Below, piece by piece: positions 15,627 to 23,967 of a stretch of 49,996 nucleotides of DNA. The first letter of the stretch is position 1. Every line of letters starts with the position of its first letter. The stretch is from Streptosporangiaceae bacterium (GTDB lineage: Bacteria; Actinomycetota; Actinomycetes; Streptosporangiales; Streptosporangiaceae), in the NCBI GenBank assembly GCA_025964695.1, contig JAOPYK010000238.1, positions 1 through 49,996 on the forward strand. Direction: 5' to 3'. A program made the position numbers and the translations under genes. The notes under the pieces were generated by a model. That model ran no database searches, was not told where the DNA came from, and saw only the letters and a program-made list of their open reading frames with translations.

Positions 15627-17072
15627 ATGTCCCCCGAGGAACCGGCGCGCCTGCGCCTCGCCGACCGTTACCGGCTGGAAAGGCGCCTCGGCAGCGGCCG
15701 TACGTCGACGGTGTGGTGGGCCTGGGACGAGCTGCTCGCGCGGCCCGTCGCGGTCAAGGTGCTGAGCGTCTCGCTGCTGCCCGACCTGGCGTTGCGGGCC
15801 CGGCTCAGCGACGAGACCCGTACGGTCGCCGAGGTGTCGCACCCGGGCATCGTGGCCGTCCACGATTTCGGCGAGGCCTCCGTCCCGGGCGGCCGGAGCA
15901 CGCCGTACATCGTGATGGAGTTCCTGGACGGCGAGAGCCTGGTCTCCCGGCTCGAACGCGGCCGGCTTCCGTGGAGGGAGGCTTCGCGGGTGTGCGGGAA
16001 GGTCGCCTCGGCGCTGGCCTTCGTGCACGCCAGAGGGCTCATTCACCACAACATGACGCCGGCGAACATCTTCCTCACCGCGGACGGCGTCAAGGTGCTC
16101 GGCCTGGGCATGGGCAAGGCGGTGTACGGCGAGGGCTTCTCCGCTCTCGGTCTGTTCGAGCCGGCCGGCCCGCAAGGCACGTCGTCGTACGCCGCTCCCG
16201 AGCAGCTCGGCGGAGGGCCCGTCACGTCCGCGGCTGATGTGCACGCGCTCGGCAGGATCCTGGCGGAGTGCCTGGTGGGCCGGCTGACCCGCGACACTCC
16301 TCTGCCGTCCGACGTCCCGGACGATCTCGCCCTGATCTGCGTCCAGTGCCTGGCGTCCGAACCCGGGTCCCGGCCGTCCGCCGCCAAGGTCGCCGAGCTC
16401 CTCGCGGCTCTCGTCCGGCCGGCCGCCCACGAGCTGCCCAGCACCCAGAGGCTGCCGGGCCCCTGGAAGGGGGCGCGGGACGCCGCGGCCGAGGCGGCGG
16501 ACGCGCCGGGAACCCGCTACGCGAACCGGCGGCGGCGCGCCGACGAGCACGCGGAACAGCGGCGGCGCCGCCGGCAGCTCGTGATCGACGCGGTGGCCGC
16601 GGTAATAGTCCTTCTCTTCATGGTGGGCCTGATGAGGGGCTCCTCCCAGCACTCCGACCAGCCCTCTCCCGCGCTGACGAACCGGGCGGCGGCCCCGGCC
16701 CTGCACACCGGGAGGCAGTCTTCGGCGGGACCGCGGCCCGCCGAAGCACCCCAGCCGGCCACGACGATGGTCAGAGCACCGGTGATGGCCGCGGGACGGC
16801 CGGCTCAGACCCGTCCGGCCTACGCGTTGCAGCGGCTGCGGCAAGCCGTCGACACCGGGGTCGGCCTGGGTGAGATCCGGCACGGGGTCGGCATCGAGCT
16901 GGACGGCGTCGTGACCGGACTGCGCAACGAGCTGCTCACCGGCCGGCCGGTGAACCTCGAGCAGCGGGTGGCCGAGCTACGGGCCACGATCGCCAAGCGG
17001 CTGGGAGAGGGCGGCATCTCGCAGGACCAGGCCGACCTCCTGATGGCCATCCTGCCGTCAGTGGCACCCTGA
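15627..17072 (+). CDS. Transmembrane pseudokinase, paralogue of the upstream kinase
   Basis: A 481-residue protein with a kinase fold (residues 15-275), a membrane helix at about 318-336 and an outer C-terminal domain (399-481). The glycine loop GSGRTSTV and K44 of VAVKVL are kept. The catalytic HRD is HHN (140-142), the following Lys is Thr144, and DFG is GLG (159-161), so both catalytic and metal-binding Asp are absent: phosphotransfer is not expected. The APE motif (AAPE) is intact. It starts two bases after the upstream kinase stop, so the pair is co-translated. It probably acts as a partner, scaffold or allosteric regulator of the active kinase. Confidence 0.9.
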   Translation: MSPEEPARLRLADRYRLERRLGSGRTSTVWWAWDELLARPVAVKVLSVSLLPDLALRARLSDETRTVAEVSHPGIVAVHDFGEASVPGGRSTPYIVMEFLDGESLVSRLERGRLPWREASRVCGKVASALAFVHARGLIHHNMTPANIFLTADGVKVLGLGMGKAVYGEGFSALGLFEPAGPQGTSSYAAPEQLGGGPVTSAADVHALGRILAECLVGRLTRDTPLPSDVPDDLALICVQCLASEPGSRPSAAKVAELLAALVRPAAHELPSTQRLPGPWKGARDAAAEAADAPGTRYANRRRRADEHAEQRRRRRQLVIDAVAAVIVLLFMVGLMRGSSQHSDQPSPALTNRAAAPALHTGRQSSAGPRPAEAPQPATTMVRAPVMAAGRPAQTRPAYALQRLRQAVDTGVGLGEIRHGVGIELDGVVTGLRNELLTGRPVNLEQRVAELRATIAKRLGEGGISQDQADLLMAILPSVAP

Positions 17073-17153
17073 CGCCCGGGCCGGCGGCACCGTCGGGTCG
17101 CAGGCGCCGTCCGGAGGCCGGGCACAGCACCCCTGGATCACGGCGCTCGCGGG

Positions 17154-17804
17154 TCACAGTGCCCACGGCGCGGGGCCCGTGCAGGACGCCCAGCCGGCCA
17201 GGGCCTCGTTGTCGTAGACCCGGATGCCCATCTGCGCGGCGTAGGTCATCGCCTGCCTGGTGAAGCCCGAGGTCGTGACGACGGCCGCGATCTGGGCGCC
17301 GTGGATGCCGTAACAGGTGCCGCCGAACTTCTGCAGGTCCGGCCCGGTGACCTTGTTGCCGACGCGGTAGCGCTTGGCCTGGATCACCAGGCTCTGTCCC
17401 TGCGGGGTGGTCGCGACGACGTCCGCGCCCAGGTCACCCGCGCCGCCGACGACCCGCACGTCGGAGCAGCCGTCCCGTGCGCACAGGTATGCCAGGGCGT
17501 GCTCGAACTCGCGCGGGCTCATGGCGTGGTAGGTGGTGATCTCGCGGGCCCGGACCGCCTGGACCTGCTGCTGGTAGGCGTGCGCGGCGGCCAGTTCGGC
17601 GCGCCTTTTCCACCACAGCAGGCCGGCGAGCGCCGCCAGGGCGGCCAGGGCGGCGGCCGCGAGAAGCGCTGCGTTCGGGTGCCTGGCCGCCGCCATGATC
17701 GCGGCCCGGACGAGCACCAGCCCACCGATCAGGGTCCCGACCGCCATGACGAGGATCCATAGCCGGGCGTCGTTGCGACGCGACCGACTCGCCACCCGAA
17801 CCAC
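17154..17804 (-). CDS. Membrane-anchored Mrr-type restriction endonuclease-like protein
   Basis: A 216-residue protein with two membrane helices near the N-terminus (about 15-35 and 43-65, the second Ala/Leu-rich) followed by a cytoplasmic Mrr_cat PD-(D/E)XK domain. The nuclease core is visible: FEHALAYLCARDGCSDV, GGAGDLGADVVAT with the catalytic Asp, and LVIQAKRY (QxK). Such membrane Mrr-like proteins cleave modified or foreign DNA in some cases, but most are untested. It converges on the pseudokinase and is divergent from the DUF2786 gene. Confidence 0.85.
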   Translation of the reverse strand: MVRVASRSRRNDARLWILVMAVGTLIGGLVLVRAAIMAAARHPNAALLAAAALAALAALAGLLWWKRRAELAAAHAYQQQVQAVRAREITTYHAMSPREFEHALAYLCARDGCSDVRVVGGAGDLGADVVATTPQGQSLVIQAKRYRVGNKVTGPDLQKFGGTCYGIHGAQIAAVVTTSGFTRQAMTYAAQMGIRVYDNEALAGWASCTGPAPWAL

Positions 17805-17869
17805 CTTTCGCCGCCGGCCGGAACACCGGCGGTGTCTCCCCCGTCACCCAGACCGTCTCATCCGGCACC

Positions 17870-17899
17870 GACAGAATCCACAGCGACAAAATCCACAGG
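17870..17899. repeat. 15-bp direct repeat, two copies
   Basis: gacagaatccacagc is followed directly by gacaaaatccacagg in the 188-bp divergent region between the Mrr-like and DUF2786 genes. It may be a paired regulator site or a short tandem duplication. Confidence 0.5.
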
Positions 17900-17992
17900 T
17901 CCGCGAAGAAGCGACCGGGCGGAGGTGACCTGCATAAGGTTGCCGTGGCCGGGAGCGGCCGGACGAGCGGATCAGCGGCCTGAGGAGGACAT

Positions 17993-19336
17993 GTGGGGAA
18001 GGCTAACCGGGAACGCCGCCGGGCCGGGGAGAAAGCGCGCCGGCAGTCCAGGGCCCGGCAGACCGGCTCCGTCCGGCCACCGGGTGAGGGCACCTCCTCA
18101 CCCGCAGAGCAGGCCGAACTGCTGATCTCCGAGGCGGTGCGGGCTCTGTTCGGCCAGGACGACGCCGGGTTCCAGCACTGGGCGGACCAGCTGACCGTGC
18201 ATCCCGCCGTCACCGGATCGCAGAGCGCGGACCGGAGCCTGACGACGTTACTGCAGCGCGGCGTGGCCACCGCCTGGCGCCGGGGCTGGCAGCCCGCCGA
18301 CGTGATCCGTTTCACCGGCCGTGAGCTCGGCAAGCGGCATTCCCGCCTGGCGACCGACGTGATCGCGGCAGAGATGCGGGCCTACTCGGCGGCGACCGTG
18401 GACGAGCAGTGGGAGATCCAGCTCACCGCGGCCGGCGCCCGGGTCTGGTGGGACGGCGACGACCGCCACCTCCCGCAGTGGGCGGCCCGGGAGGGCATCG
18501 ACCGGCACAGCGTGGTGGTCTGCGCGCTGGAGCTTCTGCACCTGCTCAGCGCCCTGCCCGAGCTCGCACCGCTCGGGCCGCCGCCGGGGGGCGCCCGCCG
18601 CAACGTGCCGACCACTGCCCGCCCGGCTCAGGCCGTCGACCAGCGGATACTCGGCCGGGTCCGGGCACTGCTCGCCAAGGCGGAGTCGACCGAGTTCCCT
18701 GAAGAGGCCGAAGCGCTGAGCGGGCGGGCCCAGCAGCTCATGGCCCGGCACAGCATCGACCACGCGCTGCTGGCCGCCGAGTCGGGCACGCCGGAGGAGC
18801 CGATCGGCCGCCGCCTGGCGATCGACAACCCGTACGAAGCTCCGAAAGCGGTACTGCTGGACCTCGTCGCCGGCGCCAACCGGTGCCGTACGGTCTGGCA
18901 CCGCGAGCTGGGCTTCTCCACCGTGCTCGGCTTCCCCTCCGACCTGGACGCCGTGGAGCTGCTGTTCACCTCACTGCTGGTGCAGGCCACCACGGCTCTG
19001 GTGCACGCCGGTTCGCGTCAGGACGCACGCGGCCGCTCCAGCACCAGGTCCTTCCGGCACTCGTTCCTGGCGGCGTACGCCCAGCGCATCGGCGAACGGC
19101 TGGACGAGGCGACCGGCGAGGCCGTCAGGCAGGCGGCCGCCGAGGCCACGGGCAGGGACCTCCTTCCGGTGCTCGCCGCCCGCCAGGAGAGCGTCGAGCA
19201 GGCCGTCGCGACGCTGTTCCCGAAACTGACCCGGCACCGGGTGGGGGCAGTACGCAACCACGAGGGCTGGGTGGCCGGACGGGCCGCCGCCGACCTGGCC
19301 AGCCTGAACGCCCGCTCCGAGGTCACCCGCGACTGA
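17993..19336 (+). CDS. DUF2786 domain-containing protein
   Basis: A 447-residue protein beginning at GTG 17993, with gaggagg just upstream. The N-terminus is very basic (GKANRERRRAGEKARRQSRA). A DUF2786 segment lies around residues 218-260 (ILGRVRALLAKAEST, AEALSGRAQQLMARHSID). The C-terminal part, ending in a region with SFRHSFLAAYAQRIGERL, matches the extended actinobacterial form. DUF2786 proteins have no established function but often occur in phage and plasmid-related contexts. It lies 107 bp before the double nuclease gene, same strand, so the two may work together. Confidence 0.82.
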   Translation: MGKANRERRRAGEKARRQSRARQTGSVRPPGEGTSSPAEQAELLISEAVRALFGQDDAGFQHWADQLTVHPAVTGSQSADRSLTTLLQRGVATAWRRGWQPADVIRFTGRELGKRHSRLATDVIAAEMRAYSAATVDEQWEIQLTAAGARVWWDGDDRHLPQWAAREGIDRHSVVVCALELLHLLSALPELAPLGPPPGGARRNVPTTARPAQAVDQRILGRVRALLAKAESTEFPEEAEALSGRAQQLMARHSIDHALLAAESGTPEEPIGRRLAIDNPYEAPKAVLLDLVAGANRCRTVWHRELGFSTVLGFPSDLDAVELLFTSLLVQATTALVHAGSRQDARGRSSTRSFRHSFLAAYAQRIGERLDEATGEAVRQAAAEATGRDLLPVLAARQESVEQAVATLFPKLTRHRVGAVRNHEGWVAGRAAADLASLNARSEVTRD

Positions 19337-19443
19337 GACGTCCCGGCGGGCCGGGCCGTTCCGGTCACCCTGCGGTGGTGCCTCGCTCTACCATCCCCTG
19401 AAACAGCTGAAGATCGACGCGGGAATCCACCCAGGGAGCGGAC

Positions 19444-21336
19444 ATCACTTCAGGAACCTGGACGCCTCGCCCCGGCCTGCGCGGCACCCCGGGCGTCATC
19501 CGGCTGTCGGCGAGCCAGCTGGACCAGACCGATGAGCGGTGCCCCGAGTTCGCCGCGCTCAAGGCCAGACCCCAGCTGTGGCCGGAGGCCTTCGAGCGCC
19601 GCCGCTACGCCCCGTGGGAGTCGTTCCCGCTGGGCCTGGTCATGGCGGCGCTCGACGCCTTGGAATTCACCAGCCCAGAGTCCGACAGCACGGATTCCGA
19701 CAGCACGAGCTCCGGCAGCGCAGAGTCATACAGCACGGAGTCCGGCACCTTTGACGCCATCGGCCTGGACGCGGCGGTCGGCAAGGCGCTCAAGGACAGC
19801 CGCTCGCCGTTGCACCCGGGCGCGGCCGGCTGGGTGCGGCATGCGTGCCACGAGTACGTGCGGGCCTGCCGCTGGCTGGAGGACGAACTCGCCGCCGAGG
19901 GCGTCACGCTGCGGCCGGAGCCCCTGCCGCGCGTCGTACAGCACGGTTCGGCCGCCGAGCTGCGGATGCTGACCGCCTGGGGCCGGTGGTACGCCTCCGA
20001 GGACGGTTCGGTCCGCGAGTTCCGGCGGCTGCGCATCAGCCGCCCCGGGCCGGCCGGCTCCCCCTCCGCGCATGCGATCGCGTTCGTCGCGGCCACCGGC
20101 CTGCGCGCGGTCGGCGCCGTCTACCGTGACCTGCCGGTGGAGGTACGGCCCGACGACGGCGTACCGGCCCGGATCAGGGTCGTCGAGGTCGCCCTCGCCG
20201 AGGACGTGATGCCCAAGGTCCTGGTGGACGCCAGCCCCGACGAGGTCCGCCAGGGCTACCGGGCTCACGCCCAGCCGATCGCGGCGGATCTGACCTTCGG
20301 CGGGGATCGCCGGCCCGGATCCGACTGCGCCGAGTGCAAGCTCCGCGACAACTGTGACGCACTCCCCCGCACACCCGGTCTGCTGGGCCTGGCCGACCGG
20401 GGCACTCACCGGCGGACCTGGTCGGTCACCACGGGACGCCAGTACCAGATCTGCCCCGCTCAGGCACACTTGCGAGAGCTGCGCGTCCCCGGTGACCGCG
20501 GCGAGGAAGGCCCCGCCGTACGGCGGGGCCGGGTCGTGCACGAGTGGCTGGCGACCGCCCACGCTCGTAGGCCCGGGCGGCCGTGTACGGAGGCGGATCT
20601 GCCCGAACCCGGTGCTCCCGGCCTCGGCCTGGCCGGTGAGTTCATGACGCCCGAGGAATACCGGGAGGCCAGGCCGTTCCTGCTCCGGCATCTGGACGTC
20701 TGCCCGCTCGCGGAGGCCGCCACGATCACCGCGATCACGACCGAGCCGACCGTGGCCGCCTACGACCCCGAGGCCGACGTCGTCGTGATCGCCGGCCCCG
20801 ACCTGGTCCGGCATGCGGGCGGCCGGGTGGTCTACCGGGAGCAGAAGACCACGACCAGCCCGGACCGCTTCACAGCCGACGGCGCGCTGGCCCAGGTCCC
20901 GCAGCTGGCCCTGGCCGTCTGCCTGATCGCCGCCGGGGTCTTCGACGGTACGACGGCCGGCGGGCACCTGCCCGGCACCGTGGAGCTGGAGGTGATGACA
21001 CCGCTGCGCGCCTACGTCATCGCGTTCGACGCCGCCGACCCGGCCGTGGTCGAAGCCGCCCGCCGGATCGTCACCGGCCTGGTCCGCGACTGGCACCACG
21101 ACACCGCGTTCCGGGCCCGGCCGGGCCACTGGTGCACCGCCTGCCCGGTGGCCCGCTGGTGCCCCGACCGGGCCGGCAAGGATCAGCCGGCGGACGCGCC
21201 CATCGAGGTCGACGGCGTCCTCATCGATCCCCGCACTGGCGAGGTGCTGGACGGCGCCGCGCTGATGAGCGGACGCGCGGAGGCTCTGTCGGCGGCCATA
21301 GCGGAACCCGATCCCGACGAGGAACCTCCGTTCTGA
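19444..21336 (+). CDS. Duplicated Cas4/AddB-like Fe-S PD-(D/E)XK nuclease, apparent ATC start
   Basis: A 630-residue protein made of two similar halves. The second half has the full Cas4/AddB layout: C337 in YQICPAQ, D453 in GPDLV, E466-x-K468 in YREQKT, a Gln motif, and C564/C567/C573 in CTACPVARWC. The first half keeps the matching C33 in DERCPEF and C295/C298/C304 in CAECKLRDNC but no E-x-K. The frame is open from 19411 with no ATG, GTG or TTG before 19642, yet coding-like sequence starts much earlier. An ATC at 19444 stands 5 nt after gggag and is the best start. A Ser/Thr-rich repeat insert lies at residues 80-102. Confidence 0.8.
   Translation: MTSGTWTPRPGLRGTPGVIRLSASQLDQTDERCPEFAALKARPQLWPEAFERRRYAPWESFPLGLVMAALDALEFTSPESDSTDSDSTSSGSAESYSTESGTFDAIGLDAAVGKALKDSRSPLHPGAAGWVRHACHEYVRACRWLEDELAAEGVTLRPEPLPRVVQHGSAAELRMLTAWGRWYASEDGSVREFRRLRISRPGPAGSPSAHAIAFVAATGLRAVGAVYRDLPVEVRPDDGVPARIRVVEVALAEDVMPKVLVDASPDEVRQGYRAHAQPIAADLTFGGDRRPGSDCAECKLRDNCDALPRTPGLLGLADRGTHRRTWSVTTGRQYQICPAQAHLRELRVPGDRGEEGPAVRRGRVVHEWLATAHARRPGRPCTEADLPEPGAPGLGLAGEFMTPEEYREARPFLLRHLDVCPLAEAATITAITTEPTVAAYDPEADVVVIAGPDLVRHAGGRVVYREQKTTTSPDRFTADGALAQVPQLALAVCLIAAGVFDGTTAGGHLPGTVELEVMTPLRAYVIAFDAADPAVVEAARRIVTGLVRDWHHDTAFRARPGHWCTACPVARWCPDRAGKDQPADAPIEVDGVLIDPRTGEVLDGAALMSGRAEALSAAIAEPDPDEEPPF
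19681..19749 (+). repeat. In-frame 15-bp repeats coding a Ser-rich insert
   Basis: Units at 19681, 19696, 19711 and 19726 plus a partial at 19741 encode SDSTD, SDSTS, SGSAE, SYSTE and SGT. The insert splits the first half of the nuclease and is probably a disordered, length-variable loop. Confidence 0.85.
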
Positions 21337-21707
21337 CGCGGCCGCCGATCGACGGAAACACCCCAGCCGGAGGCCGCCCAGTCGCGGTCGGCCGCCGATC
21401 GCCCGGACCGGACGCCCCGCCCCTTACGCCGCACCCGCCGTACGGCACACCGGCCCACCGGTCGCACGGCTCACCCCTCGCACGCCCGCCCGTCGATGGC
21501 CGACCCGTCGCCCGGCCACCCGTCGCACGCCGCACGCCGCACGCCGTACGCCGTACGCCGCACCGTTGTACAGGCCCCGGCGGCCCATGTGATCCCGCCG
21601 TACCGTGAACCCGCCGTACCGTGAACCCGCCATATGTGTGCCATCTCGCCGTACTGTTAACCGCCGTACATTCACGGTGACGGCCGCGAATGCCGGAAGG
21701 AGCGTAC
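21337..21707. repeat. Intergenic region with 7-bp and 16-bp arrays
   Basis: This 371-bp gap has no convincing gene. Six 7-bp units (gccgcac/gccgtac) occupy 21522-21563. Two identical 16-bp units cccgccgtaccgtgaa follow at 21594 and 21610, with degenerate copies to about 21676. The arrays end about 20 bp before the ribosome binding site of the patatin-like gene, the same placement as the octamer array before 7758. Confidence 0.8.
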
Positions 21708-22541
21708 ATGTCGGGTAAGGCGTTGGTACTGGGCGGCGGCGGAGTGGCCGGGATCGCCTGGGAATGGGGAATCCTGACCGGGCTGCAGGAGGCCGGGGTC
21801 GACCTGACGACGGCCGATCTGGTGGTGGGTACTTCGGCCGGTTCGGTCGTGGGCGCACAGGTCGCGGCGGGCATCGATGCGGGCGAGCGGTACGAGGCCC
21901 AGCTGGCCGGTGCAGGCGGGGAGATCGCGGCCAAGCTGAGCCCGTTGATGATCGCACGGTTCGGGTGGGTGATGCTGCGGTCGCGCAGCCCGCAGCAGGC
22001 CGGTGCCGCCTTCGGGCGGCTCGCGCTGGCCGCTGCCACCGTTCCGGAGGCCGAGCGGCGGGCCGTCATCGCCTCGCGGCTTCCGGTACAGACCTGGCCG
22101 GAAGATCGCCGGCTGTTGCTGACCGCGGTGGACGCCGCCACCGGCGAGTTCACCGTCTTCGACTCGAGCAGCGGCGTACCGCTGGTCGACGCGGTGGCCG
22201 CGAGCTGCGCGGTACCCGGCGTCTGGCCACCGGTCACCATCGGTGGCCGTCGCTACATCGACGGCGGTATGCGCTCGGCCGCCAATGTCGACCTCGCGGC
22301 CGGCCATGAGCGCGTCGTCGTCATCGCTCCGATCACCCAGGGCTTCGGCCAGGTCGCCGACGTGGCCTCCCAAGTGGCACAGCTGAGCGGGAAGACGACG
22401 GTGGTCTCCCCGGATCAGGGCTCCAAACGGGCCATCGGCCGCAACGCCCTCGACCCGGCCCGCCGGGCCCCGTCGGCCCGGGCGGGCCATGCGCAGGCAG
22501 CCGCGGTCGCCGACCAGGTAGCCGCCGTCTGGTCGGACTGA
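21708..22541 (+). CDS. Patatin-like phospholipase
   Basis: A 277-residue Ser-Asp dyad acyl hydrolase. The oxyanion loop is GGGGVAGIAWEWG, the nucleophile elbow GTSAGSVVG (Ser in GxSxG), and the catalytic Asp is in YIDGGMRSAAN. These proteins deacylate phospholipids or other lipids; actinobacterial copies have unknown substrates. The ATG at 21708 is chosen because ggaaggag lies 6 bp before it; an earlier ATG at 21690 precedes that site. Three 19-bp repeats start just after the gene. Confidence 0.9.
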   Translation: MSGKALVLGGGGVAGIAWEWGILTGLQEAGVDLTTADLVVGTSAGSVVGAQVAAGIDAGERYEAQLAGAGGEIAAKLSPLMIARFGWVMLRSRSPQQAGAAFGRLALAAATVPEAERRAVIASRLPVQTWPEDRRLLLTAVDAATGEFTVFDSSSGVPLVDAVAASCAVPGVWPPVTIGGRRYIDGGMRSAANVDLAAGHERVVVIAPITQGFGQVADVASQVAQLSGKTTVVSPDQGSKRAIGRNALDPARRAPSARAGHAQAAAVADQVAAVWSD

Positions 22542-22557
22542 ACCGGGCTTGCCAGAG

Positions 22558-22614
22558 AGCCGGCGGCTTGGCCGGGAGCGGGCGGCTTGGCCGGGAGCCG
22601 GCGGCTTGGCCAAG
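22558..22614. repeat. 19-bp tandem repeat, three copies, after the patatin gene
   Basis: Copies at 22558, 22577 and 22596 share agccggcggcttggccggg with one or two changes. A degenerate fourth lies before them, next to the stop at 22541. The rest of the gap to 22758 shows nothing I can assign. Confidence 0.85.
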
Positions 22615-22758
22615 GGAGTTAGATCTTCTGGTCGCCGGCCCGAGCACGGGTCGTGATCACCCTTCATAGGCCGCCTGCACTCGTCGATAGCGCCCCGAGG
22701 CAGGGGGAGCCGAGACCTGGGTCACAGTTGAGAGGCTGCCTCAACGCGGGCATGCCGG

Positions 22759-23163
22759 CTACGAGCCGGCCGTCTGACGCAGCATTTCGAGGTACGTCGG
22801 CCAGCCGGCCTCGTGTTGTGGCCGCTGGTCAGAGGGCAGGTCGTGGTGAATCAGTTCGACGATCGTCTCGTGGCCGTCGGCCTTGAGGAGGATTTCAACG
22901 GTCGAGGAACCGGCCGGGAGCGCATCGCTTCCGGGGATTCCCCATGTGAAGACGACCCGGTCGGGCGGCTCCACCGATACGTAGTTGCCGCGCACCGCTG
23001 CGCCATGCACGTCAAGGGCAAAGACGCCGCCTGGCTCAGGATTCAGATCTGCCCAGTTCCCGATCCACTGCACGAGGAGAGAAGGCTGGACAAGGTAGGG
23101 AAACACCTCCGTGGGCGCTGCCGCGATTCTGATCGTCGCCGTAAGGGTCTCTGGCGGGTTCAT
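22759..23163 (-). CDS. SRPBCC (AHSA1-like) protein
   Basis: A 134-residue START/Bet v1-fold protein of the AHSA1 group: TATIRIAAAPTEVFPYLVQP, LVQWIGNWADLNPEPGGVF, and a C-terminal LIHHDLPSDQRPQHEAGW followed by YLEMLRQ. These bind small hydrophobic ligands. Its ATG overlaps the ArsR stop (ATGA), the common ArsR-SRPBCC operon in which the two products are thought to respond together. No ligand can be named. Confidence 0.88.
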   Translation of the reverse strand: MNPPETLTATIRIAAAPTEVFPYLVQPSLLVQWIGNWADLNPEPGGVFALDVHGAAVRGNYVSVEPPDRVVFTWGIPGSDALPAGSSTVEILLKADGHETIVELIHHDLPSDQRPQHEAGWPTYLEMLRQTAGS

Positions 23164-23531
23164 CGACTTATGCGCTCTTCCTGGTTCTTGCCCTGCTCGA
23201 CGACGCGCTTGAGTCGTGCGAGCGCGTCAGGCCAGAGGTCGGCGAGGACGCTGCGAACTGGTTCGAGGGCCTCCGGCCGGAGAGCATATAGCCGCCGGGT
23301 GCCTTCTCGCCGTTCGCTGACAAGACCTGCGCGTTCGAGGACCCGCAGATGCTGACTCACGGCCTGCTGGGTGATGTCGAAGTGCGTTGCGATCTGGCCG
23401 GCGGCGAGTTCATCGCTTTGGACCAGCTTCAGTATGTGTCGCCGATGAGGATCGGCGAGGGCGCGCAGCACGGCATCGGGACCTGACCCAACGTCCTTGC
23501 CGATGGGCCGGCTCGCTCGGACACCGCTCAT
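23160..23531 (-). CDS. ArsR-family transcriptional regulator
   Basis: A 123-residue winged-helix repressor. VLRALADPHRRHILKLV, IATHFDITQQAVSQHLRVLERAGLV (split at residue 20 in reading) and the wing RREGTRRLYAL are typical; no CxC metal site is present, so it belongs to the non-metal subgroup linked with SRPBCC proteins. ATG 23531 is preferred over the upstream in-frame start at 23600, which lies in non-typical sequence. Overlaps the SRPBCC gene by 4 bp. The palindrome at 23870 could be its operator. Confidence 0.87.
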   Translation of the reverse strand: MSGVRASRPIGKDVGSGPDAVLRALADPHRRHILKLVQSDELAAGQIATHFDITQQAVSQHLRVLERAGLVSERREGTRRLYALRPEALEPVRSVLADLWPDALARLKRVVEQGKNQEERISR

Positions 23532-23719
23532 GTCGTCAGCATCGCATCTTCTGTGGTCGACGGTTGCACCCGGCGCCCTGCCAGCCGGATGAACGGCCAA
23601 ACGTCGTATTCACGTTCCTCTACCGGGCCGCTGGCACCGAACGGCAGCCTCGGCCGGCCGGGCGACATGGCGACGATCGGGGTACGGCCTAGGTGGTTCG
23701 ACGTCTTACGCGCTGGTCG

Positions 23720-23881
23720 AGCCGAAGGGGGCCTCACGGCCGACGGCCGCTCTGCCTCGTCCACCCGGATGACGAGCGCGTCGTCACCGAACATGAACCT
23801 CAGCTCGCCGCCTGCCAGTCCGGAACCGCTGGCGTTCGTCCACCAGGCGGTCAGACGATTTGCAATGAATTGCTTGTACAA
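23720..23881 (-). pseudogene. SRPBCC gene remnant
   Basis: On the minus strand, reading from 23881, residues LTAWWTNASGSGLAGGELRF and FGDDALVIRVDEAE match the front half of another AHSA1-type SRPBCC domain. The similarity then stops and the frame becomes Arg/Pro-rich. The normal N-terminus and the C-terminal helix are missing. It looks like a decayed copy between the ArsR operon and the intact SRPBCC gene at 23968; the exact borders are uncertain. Confidence 0.45.
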
Positions 23882-23896
23882 GCAACTCCTTGTACA
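23870..23896. promoter_or_regulatory. Palindromic operator with repeated ttgtaca
   Basis: ttgcttgtacaagcaa (23870-23885) is a perfect 16-bp palindrome. A second ttgtaca follows at 23890-23896, 16 bp after the first. The AT-rich sites stand out in this genome and lie about 70 bp before the SRPBCC gene at 23968. ArsR or TetR binding is the likely use. Confidence 0.6.
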
Positions 23897-23967
23897 GTAG
23901 CCACGGATCCAGTCACCGACCGCCTCAACGGCAGGCGTGACGTCCTCGACAACAGCCCGGAGAACTC

